A program made the translations under genes and the position numbers. This document shows positions 23,916-33,920 of a DNA stretch of 64,000 nt, one piece after another. Source of the stretch: Polychytrium aggregatum (lineage: Eukaryota > Chytridiomycota > Chytridiomycetes > Polychytriales); assembly GCF_025602895.1 (NCBI RefSeq), contig NW_026516236.1:310001-374000 (forward strand), given 5' to 3'. The number at the start of each line of letters is the position of its first letter. Positions within the stretch are counted from its first letter, which is position 1. The notes beneath the pieces were generated by a model, which saw nothing but the letters and a program-made list of their open reading frames with translations, was not told the origin of the DNA and did not search any database.

Positions 23916-26900
23916 TCACTTGCGACCACCACGCTTTTGTGTGCCCAGCGTCAAGCGATCGCCGTTGCGCAGGTTGTAGAACGCCAGCGACAGGTTGTTC
24001 TTCAGCACGATGCCGCCGCTGGTCACCAACTTCTGCTTCGCGGCCGGGGCGTTTGCAGCGCTTTGGATCTGGTCCTTGAGAGCCTTGACCAGTGTCTGCG
24101 GCGGCAGCGGCTCCAGATCAATCGAGCCGCTCTCCGTGACGATGACGAGGGCCACGGGGTCCTGTTGAATCGCGCCACAGGAGCGCAGACAAGTGAATGC
24201 CATCAGTAAGAGCCCGAGAGCATCCTGCTTCCCACATGCGTCAATATATCCGGGGCCGTCGACCTTCCTTCCAACCGACGAGAAATCGCACCGGATCGCG
24301 CTCGTGAGCATGTCAAGCCCTGTCACAAACTTACCGGGTTGCGTTTCAAGAACTCGGGTTCGGCAATCAGCACGCCGGTGCCAGGCTCCTCCTCCAGGCG
24401 CATCTTTTTCGAATCCGATTCGGCCGCTTCTTCCTGCGGCAGCACACGCACGTTGGCTTTGGGCGGCGGCGGCGGGGCCGAACCGCCTGGGGGCGGCGGT
24501 GGCATTCCTGCTGTCGTCCCTGGAGGCGGCATCCCCGGCATCGGCGGTGGTCCTGGGGGCAAGGGCGGGGGCCCTCCCCGACCGGCACCCGGAGCCATAC
24601 CCGGAGCCATACCCGGCGGCATGCCAGGCGGCATACCAGGTGGCATACCAGGAGGTGCAGCCCCTGGAGGACCCATTCCCATGGGAGGTGCTCCAGGGGG
24701 CAGAGGCGGCGCCATGCCCATGGGCATGCGGGATGGCACCGGAGGCATTCCCGGCAGTCCTGGCGGAGGAGGTCCGGGCATCGGCGGCATGCCAGGAGGC
24801 CCGTTGCCAGGCATACCAAGCGACCGCGGCGGCATGCCGCCCATGGGTGCCCGCATGCCTGGGGGGCCAGGGGGGCCAGGGGGCCCGGGGAAGCCAGAGC
24901 CAGGAGGGCCCGGGGGACCTGGAGGGAAATGTGGTGCGTGACGCATGGGAGGCTGGCGGGACAGCAGCGCAAGACAAACAGAGCAATTCAGTTACCGGCC
25001 AGGTCCTGGCCAGGTCCTGGCGATTTGCTGCAGGTCCACCACCAAGAGCATCGGGTTGCCACAGACAAACTACGAGCACGGCATACGGTACTCACCGGAA
25101 GAGGCGCTGGGCCCGATGACTGTTGAGGGATCTGTGGGCCAATGGACGAGTCCTCCCTATGACGTACACCAAGAAAGTCGCCCAGCTGTTAGCACTGCGC
25201 TTCGTTTCGGTCGATTCCCGATCCTTTGTCGCCAACCACTAACGTGCAGCAGATCATCATCTGCCCGTCGACGTACCCTCCGAGCTTGGACCGGTGGATG
25301 GCTGCGATCTGGTCCTCGAGGTTCACGTTCTGCTGGGCCTGTCGCGTGGCCGACCCGATCGAGGCTGTGTGGCCATCCCAGGTGGCCTTCTCTCGCTCGA
25401 CCTGTCGTTCCTTTGCACTTGCTTCTTCGCCAACCTTGCGGCCGATACCAACTTCTTCACTACCAAAGATATCGGTACGGTAGCTCGAGAGCCTCTGCAA
25501 GTTGCGAGCAACGTCGGCGCCTGCAATTGATGCAACGATAGTCAGTTGGCCAGTCAGTCAGTCCCGGAGACAGGAGACAGACGGGCAGGAGCAGAAACAG
25601 GCGGGCACGAACAGAAACAGGCGGACAGTCAAACATGCCCGGTTTCCCATACGCATCCGCTGCCGTCACTCGTCCGTCTATCGATACTGAAATCATGCCA
25701 TGCCCCTCGGGAAAATCAGCCGCATCCCTCACCTTCGGACAGCAGGTTGGTGCCCTGTTTCTTTGCTTCGGCAGCGCGCTTTTGTTCTCGCCACTTGGGA
25801 TCCATCTGCTCGATCTTGATGTGGCGATCCAGCTCCGAGTCCTTGAACAACTCGCCACAGATGGGGCACTTGGACATGGGCTCGTTGAGCTGCTGTCGCC
25901 CGACTGTAGAGCGAGGCCACAGCGGAGGTGTGTGCACGGGTGCATTTACATGTGAGTGCATGCATAGCGTCACAGCAGACAGACGCATCGATGTGTTTCG
26001 GATCAACTGAGCGGCGGTCCAGCTGTCACCGCGCAACTCACCTTGGGGAACATAGTCGGTTCGGATCTTCTTGGGACCTGAGGTGTCGACTGTCTTGGTA
26101 ACTTGGGGCTGCTCGATGCGGGCGGCGGCCTCGTCATCATCATCATCGTCCTGCTCCATATCGACATCGTCATCCTCCATCTGCAAGGTAGAGGTGTCTG
26201 TGCGTCAGTCCAGAAAACGTGCCTCGCTTGAACTTCACCACAAGCGATCGCTGTCGCATCAACAACCCGCCGCAACAGAAGCCTGTCCTGCAGAATCCTA
26301 CAGCTCGCTTGCACATCAACAGTGTTCCTTTGGTCGATCAACGCACCTCGACTTCCATATCGCCTTGATCCTCCTGCACCGGAGGCGCAAGAACTGCGGC
26401 GCGCCTCTGGGCCAATGTCATGCTCTCGAGATCCATCAAGCTCATGGGCGCAGCAAGCTCAGTGTGCTCGTCGCTTTCCACAAACTCGATCGTTTCGACC
26501 ACAACGAAATCTTGCCAATCGATGCTGGCATAAATGACTGATCCCGAATGGAGGAGTGGATGTTAGAGCGCAGACAGGCAGGAAAGTACGCCATGGACTT
26601 GCGTCGGAAAGTGGCTTGCCGACCAGTCAAGCGGCGTTTCTCACATCCAATACACGACCGACACTGGACCGCGGTCGATATGTCACTCGCGACCGAATGC
26701 TACCCTCAGCCGACATGCCAGCAAAGCAGCATATCGCAACCTAACCCGCCCCCCCCCTCACACACACTCAGCAAAGACTCACGTCGTTCCTGATCGGCCA
26801 ACTCCTCAGCCTTCTTTTTCTGGCCAGCCATGTAGGCGCTGTACTCGACGCGCTCGTTCACCCGGTCCATGATCTAGCATGAGAAGAGGCGGTCCACAGA

Positions 26901-28298
26901 ATGTCAGCAGCCAACCGAGTCACGCCCACATCGTTTTGGAGCGCCTTTCATGGACATACCCTCTGTCGCTCATGGATGTCCATCTGCAGCTTTGGGATGG
27001 TGGTGCGCGGGGGCATCAGGATCTTGGTGTACTGTTCGACGAGCTTCATAAAATACGGGAACCAGCTGTGGTTGGGTCGCAGGAAATCAAACTGGTAGTT
27101 GCGTTGCTCGCGCTGCTGGAGACCCGTCATGAACTGGCGGCCGTTGCGGGCCACAAACTGGGCCGTGAGTTTGATAATGTCCCTGTGCAAATCAGATCAG
27201 ATCAGATCGGATCATGGGTTTGCAGGATGGAAAATAGCGATCAGCGACGATCAACCTTGGGGGCAATGAGAGGAGCGGGTGCAGGAGGCATTATCCGTCC
27301 TGCTCGGACGAGCGTCGCCAGAACTACCACGAGCAGTGGTGCCCGGGCCGCTGTAACAGAGAAATGGATGGATACGAACAGATCCTGGGCAGAGATTGCA
27401 GGCATTTCGGCGCTGAACTCGAATGTAGGCGGCTCCTTTGGCGCTGGCTTGGCCGGTACAGTGGGGACAGCCGCCTGCTCGGCCTTCTTGGCAGTCGGCT
27501 GCTCCTGGGCGGCTATGAACGAGAATCCGGGGAATGCATCAAGTCGAAAATAGCCACGATAGATGAGCAACAGCCAGAGCCATCGATGGCAGCAGCAGCG
27601 CCGGATCCGATGACAACACTGACACCAGCACCAATGGTGGTGTCTGTAGCCAGTGGGTGATCGTGGCCGTGGGATCATGGCCCTTGCCCGGTCAGCCACG
27701 GGCAACTCCACCAGATCATCCAGCACATCTAAACGGACATGCATGGCATGGCTCCGATCGGGCATGGCCAGGCGTTGTACCGGCCGGATCGGCTCACCTT
27801 TGCCCTCACGGACTTCCTTGACCTTGTGTGCATAGTATGCGTGATATGGATCGGTTGGGTTGAGGAAACAGAACTTTGGATTGTGTTTTTCATTTTCTCG
27901 GATGCGCTCTTCAAAGGAGGGGCCACTGCGTCCGGTATACAGGGCCGTCCGATCGATGATGTCTGAGCACCGATCCAGGCGATAGTCGAGGATGTGTGCG
28001 ACAAACGCAGGGCCGATTCGATGGGGATTGAGGCGAGCAGACACAAACGAAGGGCAAGATGGAATACCAAAACTCTTGATTCAGTAACAGATCTCGATCG
28101 ACTGGAGGGCCGCCGGAATCGATGCCGCGGGTGTCCTTCTCCCCAAAGCTGAATCCACGATCAGACACATGTGCGAGCCGGCATGGAGCGATCGCTACTT
28201 CGGATCTCGGGAGGCGGGTAGATGATTCCGACGATGATGTTGCCGGCAGGCTGGTCGCCGCCGGCAGACAGCTCCTCGGCTACTGGCGTGGGAGACAT
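23916..28298 (-). CDS. SF3A1: Splicing factor 3A subunit 1 (SF3A1/Prp21)
   Basis: Component of the SF3a complex of U2 snRNP, needed for prespliceosome assembly. Start at 28298 (MSPTPVAEELSAGG). Exon 1 ends after IIYPPPEIR, with donor GTAGCG. It joins NIIDRTALYTGRSG to begin the first SURP module (ENEKHNPKFCFLNPTDPYHAYY, near 27850). The second SURP module is at about 27180-26950 (FVARNGRQFMTGL, NYQFDFLRPNHSWFPYF). Next comes the PRP21-type middle (IDWQDFVVVETIEF near 26520, acidic tract near 26150, CPICGELFKDSELDRHI near 25880). The block KATWDGHTASIG near 25370 is highly diagnostic. It is followed by a Pro-Gly-Met-rich tract (24940-24480) and a C-terminal ubiquitin-like domain (24160-23916, ending TQKRGGRK). 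About ten introns. Domain order and length match the family. Fanzor element 2 starts about 300 bp upstream of its start codon. Confidence 0.97.
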
Positions 28299-28489
28299 GC
28301 TGGCACTCGCTCAGGGCTCTCTGGTCAGCAGCAGCAGCAACAGAAGCAGCAACTCCTCAGGCTCGGCGATCTTGGGCAGGGAAGGGTGATCAAGGCCGTG
28401 GCGAGCCGGCTCGCGAAAACCGATCTCCCCCCTCGGCGGGGAGCGAGAGAGGAGCGAGGGATGAGCGAGGAGAGGACGGAGGGCTAAGT

Positions 28490-28557
28490 CTAGGGCTGTC
28501 CTACCGGGGCGGATGTTGAGAGCCCTAGCCCTCGCTTCTCGCCGAGAACAGGCGAGA
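28490..28557. repeat. GC-rich imperfect inverted repeats left of Fanzor element 2
   Basis: CTAGGGCT (28490-28497) pairs with AGCCCTAG (28521-28528). TCTCGCC (28537-28543) pairs with GGCGAGA (28551-28557). Similar words (GAGCGAGGG, TCTCGCC) form the 21-bp palindrome left of element 1. This lies in the SF3A1 5' region (28299-28602), which otherwise shows no features. Confidence 0.6.
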
Positions 28558-29074
28558 CGAGAAGGCCGTCCTCGCACCTCGATCCCGCTCAGATCTGCCT
28601 TGCACTATCAATTTTTTCCGGCCCCTCGCGGCTGCTCATCTCGGTCACCTGAAAGTCACGTCGAATGTGGAGCAGCAAAAGTTGGAATCCAGCCATGGTC
28701 GGTTGACGGCATTTGGTATCACCTTGAGCCGATTGACGGTGGTGGTGGGCAATTGGTGTGGAGGAATGACCAATTGTATCATTGTTGGAAGCTCCACTCC
28801 GATTGCGGACAAGAACCACCACAATCTGAATCTCTCTGGTTGGAAACCTAGTCAAGCGTGGCTGTGTCAGCGAGATGACATGATCGTTTGGCTATCAGGC
28901 AAGACTCACCTTGACAAGATGTCTTCCCACGACTGATTGAGCGAGCGATGCGTTTCTGGATCTGAATCAAGGACGCCACTGTGAGCATCACTCCCTGCCC
29001 AAAATGCGCTGGTTTTGAGGAGAATTTTTCTTCCCCAAGGGCAGAACCAGCCATCGTCGCTATTTTCTCGCCAG

Positions 29075-31645
29075 ATGGCTCCCAAGAGAAAGACACCCCC
29101 CGACCCCGACCCAGGATCACCCAATGACTCTCCTGTGGCCAAGAAGCCCGTCATCAAATCATGCCCCTCCTGTGGATTGACCAACCACGTCAGACCCTTC
29201 ACCAAGAAGTGCACAGCCAGAGTCGACAGCAGCCCTGCCTCTGGCTCTGCCTCGGTCGCTGAAATGGTCAGCCAAGCACCCAAGGTCCCTGTATGTGCCA
29301 CGTGCAATCAAGAGGGTCATGCCAAAAGCAACAGTTCATTGTGTACCAAGAAGAACCCACTCTGGAGCTCTACCTTGCCTGGCTGTGGCCCCAACGAGCA
29401 AGTCAAGGCCGAGTACTCGATCATCAAGTGCACTCTGGACGCCATCATCAAGAACGACACCTTGCACGACAAGATCGAGGAGACTGTCCGAGCCATGACT
29501 CAAGTGCAGTACGAAGCATCTCGTCTCCTGGAGCTGCATCTCAGGCGGTGCTTGGACGAGGGTATCACTCTCCCCACTGTGTCGTCGAGTGAACCCGCGT
29601 TCGTTCGAAAATGCTTCAACATGGTGCAGACAGGAATGACTAGTGTCAAGAAAGGCACGACCCAAGAAGACAGGCACATCATCGATACCTATGAGCTGTA
29701 TCGAAGTACATGGAGCGAATCGTGTATCCTGCCTCCTGTGTCCCTCCCAAAGAGTACTGGCTCACAGGTTCTTGGTTTGGCTGTCAAGACCTATGCAGTC
29801 AACTGTGAGACCCACGTTCTCGATCGATACTGGTCCCTTCTACGCCGATACTGCAATCTGGTCCTGGTTGCTCCCAAGGGTGTGAAACGGCACACACACG
29901 TCGATGAGTGCATGAAGCTGATGGAGAATCCCCTCTCCAAGACACTCCTCGGTGATCTGAGGAAATCCTTCACCCACCATGCCGACCAGTTGTATGAGCT
30001 TCGGTACGAAAGCCACCAGGACCTGTACAAAGTCGTACCAATTCTGGCCAGTGAGGTCTCTCGCCTGACCCACCGAAAGGAGGCCCTCTTCATGGTGGTT
30101 TTCCAGAAGTTGATCATTCCCAGGCTCGCGAGGGTGACCGATGATCTGAAAGGAGAGCGCGAGCGACTGAACGAAGAGATGTGTCGCGCCATCGAACGAA
30201 GGCTGCCTGACAAGCACAACGCACTCCAGACCCAGCATGATGAGGTGGATAAGCAGATCGCTGTGAACACGAAGCGGATCAAGCGATTGACCGACCGGCT
30301 TGCCCAGACCAAGAAGCGACACAACATCCCTCGAGCACAGTGCACCTTGGTCCCGCTCTGCGATGCCAGAGCCAAGTATGTCAAGCTGGACACCAAAGCA
30401 TTGTGGGAGATCCTTGGATACCAGACTGGCACTGGGCTCAAGTGGGACGACCTGAAGACCAAGGTCAATGGCACCACAAAACAAGAGATCTTCTGGCAGA
30501 CCAACTTCAAGCTGGATTCGAGACTCTTTGGTGCCAGGGAGGAGGGGAAGCAGCTCTTTGGTTGCGAGATCACCACCGATGGGGTCGGGTGCTCGATCAC
30601 CACGCTCAGATACAAGATCCTGAAGAAGGACCCTGATGCCAAGCCAGAATCCGTGGACAAGACACCCAAGCTCACTCCCGAGAAGAAGATCCAGACCAGG
30701 GTCGGTCCCATTGACGACTCTCGGACCACATGGATCGGGATCGACCCTGGTGTGGGATCGATCTTCACCGCTGTCATTCGGGCACCCGGTCAACCATCCA
30801 TCCAGGAGCAAGACGGTGTCAAGGTGACCAAGGCACAGCGCGCCAACGAGAAGATCGTGTCGTTCTCCAACAAGGAGTACCAGCATCGATGTGGCACCAC
30901 CCAGGCGACCAGGTGGATCCAGAGCACCCACAAGATCCTTGGTCTGCAGAAATGGATGAGCACCACACCGAGCCCCAAGATCCCTGGAGTGCCTTCTTTC
31001 TTGCGATACATCTACCATGTGTTCGATGGAGACATGCTGGAGAAACAGCTGTACTTCAGCCTGACCCGGCGACGGCGGTTCAAGCGACTCGATCTCCACA
31101 GCAAGCGACAGCGCACCGTCCACGAGATGTGCAAGCAAGTCATTGACCAGGCACCAAAGGAGACCGACATCGTGATTGCCTTTGGGAATGCATCCTGGAA
31201 ACAGGGGAAGGGATATGCTTCCAGTCCCAGGAGACTCAGGTTTGCCAAATACTTTGAGCAGTTCCACCACCACCAGAGAGGCCCACCAGACCGATCCGTC
31301 TCCAAGATCCATGTGTGCTCGGTGAACGAGTTCAACACATCCCAGATGTCCTCACATTGCCGGGAATTCAAGCGACTTGAGTCACCCGAGTATCTTGATA
31401 TCGAGAAACCACACTTTGTCCGGAGCTGTGCAAGCTGCCATACGCTGTGGGATCGAGACATCAATGCAGCCAGGAACATGATCTCGGTATGCCAGTCGAT
31501 CATCGCCACAGGAGATCGACCGGGTGTATTCAAGACTGTGCTCCCGAAACCAACCCAAACAAAGAGATTGCCAACCAGGACGGGAAACAATCTCACGGCC
31601 TACCCGCTGGGCCTACAAGTCAGTCAACGGGCTTCAGATATCTGA
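29075..31645 (+). CDS. Fanzor (TnpB-like) RNA-guided DNA endonuclease, full-length ORF
   Basis: 856-aa uninterrupted ORF. The ATG at 29075 is preferred because it opens MAPKRK, a nuclear-localisation-like start. Two N-terminal zinc knuckles of form CX2CX4HX7C follow (CPSCGLTNHVRPFTKKC, then CATCNQEGHAKSNSSLC). A long helical region fills the middle. RuvC-I is WIGIDPGVGSIFTAVI, with catalytic Asp557. The RuvC-II strand IVIAFGNASW has Gly704 where TnpB has Glu, and VNEFNTSQ gives Glu752 some 48 residues on. This matches the relocated glutamate described for Fanzors. The zinc ribbon has SSHC (Ser759, Cys762) and CASC (Cys785, Cys788), so one expected Cys is replaced by Ser. RuvC-III is RDINAARN, with Asp795. 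The stop codon lies inside a 3' hairpin. Fanzors use a guide RNA made from the 3' end of their locus to cut DNA. The missing cysteine may weaken activity. Confidence 0.96.
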   Translation: MAPKRKTPPDPDPGSPNDSPVAKKPVIKSCPSCGLTNHVRPFTKKCTARVDSSPASGSASVAEMVSQAPKVPVCATCNQEGHAKSNSSLCTKKNPLWSSTLPGCGPNEQVKAEYSIIKCTLDAIIKNDTLHDKIEETVRAMTQVQYEASRLLELHLRRCLDEGITLPTVSSSEPAFVRKCFNMVQTGMTSVKKGTTQEDRHIIDTYELYRSTWSESCILPPVSLPKSTGSQVLGLAVKTYAVNCETHVLDRYWSLLRRYCNLVLVAPKGVKRHTHVDECMKLMENPLSKTLLGDLRKSFTHHADQLYELRYESHQDLYKVVPILASEVSRLTHRKEALFMVVFQKLIIPRLARVTDDLKGERERLNEEMCRAIERRLPDKHNALQTQHDEVDKQIAVNTKRIKRLTDRLAQTKKRHNIPRAQCTLVPLCDARAKYVKLDTKALWEILGYQTGTGLKWDDLKTKVNGTTKQEIFWQTNFKLDSRLFGAREEGKQLFGCEITTDGVGCSITTLRYKILKKDPDAKPESVDKTPKLTPEKKIQTRVGPIDDSRTTWIGIDPGVGSIFTAVIRAPGQPSIQEQDGVKVTKAQRANEKIVSFSNKEYQHRCGTTQATRWIQSTHKILGLQKWMSTTPSPKIPGVPSFLRYIYHVFDGDMLEKQLYFSLTRRRRFKRLDLHSKRQRTVHEMCKQVIDQAPKETDIVIAFGNASWKQGKGYASSPRRLRFAKYFEQFHHHQRGPPDRSVSKIHVCSVNEFNTSQMSSHCREFKRLESPEYLDIEKPHFVRSCASCHTLWDRDINAARNMISVCQSIIATGDRPGVFKTVLPKPTQTKRLPTRTGNNLTAYPLGLQVSQRASDI

Positions 31646-31689
31646 AGCCCGAAATGGGATCTGTCCCGTTTCTTTCTGGATAGACTGTA
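31629..31689 (+). ncRNA. Candidate omega-RNA scaffold end, Fanzor copy 2
   Basis: A perfect 22-nt palindrome (31629-31650, arm GGGCTTCAGAT) overlaps the last codons and stop of the Fanzor ORF. The 28-nt motif at 31662-31689 (TGTCCCGTTTC...GACTGTA) follows. GAAATGGGA/TCCCGTTTC (31651-31672) could form a second hairpin in this copy. The first hairpin and the motif recur in copy 1 and in the solo relic. ORF-overlapping structured 3' RNA is how TnpB and Fanzor guide RNAs are organised, so this is the best candidate; its ends and guide segment are unknown. Confidence 0.52.
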
Positions 31690-32049
31690 AGTATCTTGCA
31701 CTGTTCCTTGTGCATTTCGACAGTGGATGCCGGGTCGCCCATAGTCTGGGCAGTCCACTTCGGGGTTGCCATCCCTCTTGGGATGGTCGATGGGAGGTGT
31801 TTGACTCCCTTGTGCAAAGTGTGTGTGTGCAAAGTGTGTGTGTGTGCGGATGTGTGTGTGTGTGACGGCGAGAGGCTTCTCGCCTTCCCTCGCTGGTCTC
31901 TCGCCAGAGACTGCTCTTCTCGCCGACCGAGGTGGCTCCGAGAGCGCGTTTTTTCGTTCTCGCTCATTTTTTTAACAAGAATTTTTTTCATAGTGTTGGC
32001 CCTGGTTGCTGCTGCATGAGCCGAGCCCTGGATCCGGCCATCCCCAGGA

Positions 32050-32754
32050 ATGTCGTTCCAGCAGTTTTTGCTGCCCAACACCCTACCCGTCAGCTCACTG
32101 CTTGAGCTTCCCAAGAGCTCCAGGGCGGCTCTCCTGGCCCAGCTGGAGGCTCACGAAGCTGCCCTGATCGAAAAGGTGGGTGGCTTGCAGAGATATCGCC
32201 GGTGCACCGATTATGCCATTGGCATTCGCTGCCCTGACTCTCCGGAAAACAGTCCGGACCGAGCGTTCCATGCCCACAATCCAAACACCATCATCTGACT
32301 CTCGAATAAACGTACAGCTCAGCTTGGTGGTAGAGTCCAGTCACCATCCAGCCGGATGGAATCCAACACTGGAGGTGAGCCTCGCAATCATGATCCCAAT
32401 GCTGGCTGAACCAGCCGACTATCAGGGACGGACTCGATGCTCCCGCTGCGATTATGCTTTTCCCCGACACGGCTACCTCAGGGACCGGATGAGACCGCCA
32501 GCCGTTGGCTCTGGCTGACCTGTAAACGGTCCCAACAGCAGGGACAAAGCTCGGCAGTGGAGGTCGAGGAAGCCAATGACGATGACGAGGAGGAGGATGA
32601 AGACTACCACGTCGGCGGCTCTGAGGGCGAGCCAGAGGAGCACGATGCCGAAGACGCCGAAGCCGCCGAAGATGAGGAGCTCGATATTGCTGATTTCGAG
32701 GAGCCGGAAGTCGACCTCGCCAGCGATGGGTCCGAGGACATGGTCATGGAGTGA
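32050..32754 (+). CDS. Small acidic protein, unassigned
   Basis: Proposed exons 32050-32175, 32318-32374 and 32539-32754, each in phase 0, giving about 132 aa. The N-terminal half is a leucine-rich helix (LLELPKSSRAALLAQLEAHE). The C-terminal half is a strongly acidic tail (EEANDDDEEEDEDYHVGG, later LDIADFEEPEVDLASDG). Size and acidic tail recall the anaphase-promoting complex subunit APC15, but I see no motif that proves it. Its start codon is only 54 bp from the right end of Fanzor element 2, so its promoter has been displaced or replaced by transposon sequence. Confidence 0.6.
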
Positions 32755-33920
32755 TCCGAGACCATTTGACGAGTGGATTGCATCGATACTCGACAGCTGC
32801 AACAGCCGCAACAGCACGAACGCAGTCCCAACTGAATCTGGCTCGATGGGCGCAGCGCAATACTCCCGAGAGCGAACGGGGGAATCGAGACGCGGATACC
32901 CCGAACATCCTTTGCCAAACAACGATGCATTGGCCAGCGCCTTGAGCAATGCCCTGGGCAGCGCACTGACCGACGCACTGACCAATGCACTGACCAACGC
33001 ATCAAGCAATACATCGATCTGCAGCGTTCTCGTGGTCCTGGAGGGGCTTCGTGTGGATCGATTGAATGGCCGTCCTCGGGCGACATGACCAGACCGGCTG
33101 CACGGTTTCTACAATGAAACCATTTTTGGCAGGTTCCCACCAGACATCAGTCGGCATCGCAGCCATGTCGGTCCCGCTGGCGACCCCGCAGCGAACATAT
33201 CCGCTGGCCATCGCCGCATCCAAGCGCACCGAGAGCATTGTGTCTGCTTTGCCGGCAGCCGATCTTGTCTGTCACTCGGTCTGCATCTCTGTCTCCGGGC
33301 CCAGCAGAACACATCGTTATCCAGTCCCCTTCGCGACCAGAGCTGCCTTCCGTCTTGATTGCCCTCCCGGCCTGCTCTTGCTCTTTGTTTCGACCGGTCC
33401 TCGTTTCTGCGGCCGTCGTCCCCTTTCGGCTTTCTTCTCAGACCAGCCTCTTCGCCCTCGAGTCCCTGGCTGATCAGGCCCAGAGACATCCTTGCTGCTC
33501 CAGAACACCACCCGACTCAGTCCCACAGCCCTCGAGCAATCGGGATCTTTGCCTTGCCATCGCCGATCGGCCTGCCTTTCGCCATCTGAGCCGCACCAAT
33601 CGCCTCGCCCCACTTCAGCCAGTTTCTGATCTCAGCACCAAAGCCAGGGTCACTGCACCAGTCGTCTCCTCGTAAGTACTGGCAAGACTCCATCTGCCGA
33701 CCACAGGAACCCGTCCAGGCCCGATGGCCCTCGGCAACGAACTGCCGCAACATCCTGGGCGATCGTCTGCTTGTTTCAGAGACCGATCTCTGAACCGACC
33801 CGAATCTTTCCTCTCCGCGCTCCCCTTCACTCGCCCATCCCACACACGCACCAGCCCGTCGACTTCACTCATCCCCTCGCCCACCAACCCGGCTCGTTCT
33901 TCTTACTCTGATCATCGCCG
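32755..33920. other. Intergenic between the acidic-protein gene and NASP
   Basis: About 1.17 kb with no supported gene. It has a 12-bp tandem repeat (GCACTGACCAAC-type, 3-4 units) at 32963-33002. The part next to 33920 should hold the NASP promoter and 5' leader. Open frames are short and lack family features. Confidence 0.4.

Larger units (their letters stand above)
28603..31995 (+). mobile_element. CACTA-like non-autonomous transposon carrying Fanzor, copy 2
   Basis: 3393-bp element beginning CACTATCAATTTTTTCC and ending TTTTTTTCATAGTG. It is flanked on both sides by TTG (28600-28602 and 31996-31998), a 3-bp target duplication. Different duplications at the two copies (TCC versus TTG) show separate insertions of the same defined unit, which fixes the ends. 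Internal order matches copy 1: terminal repeat, conserved 5' leader with the CAATTGGT/ACCAATTG hairpin, Fanzor gene, hairpin plus 28-nt motif, about 300 bp of right-end DNA with GGCGAGA/TCTCGCC palindromes (31867-31884), and terminal repeat. No transposase gene. It sits between the divergent starts of SF3A1 (28298) and the acidic-protein gene (32050); removing it leaves only about 356 bp between the two start codons. Confidence 0.9.

Noticed and set aside
24339-24941. Collagen-like Gly-rich open frame on the plus strand
   Set aside because: It is the antisense of the Pro-Gly-Met-rich tract of SF3A1 on the minus strand, whose flanks carry the family's conserved domains.
29015-29074. Twenty extra N-terminal codons in Fanzor copy 2
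   Set aside because: The ATG at 29075 gives a nuclear-signal-like start shared with copy 1; the upstream frame differs between copies.
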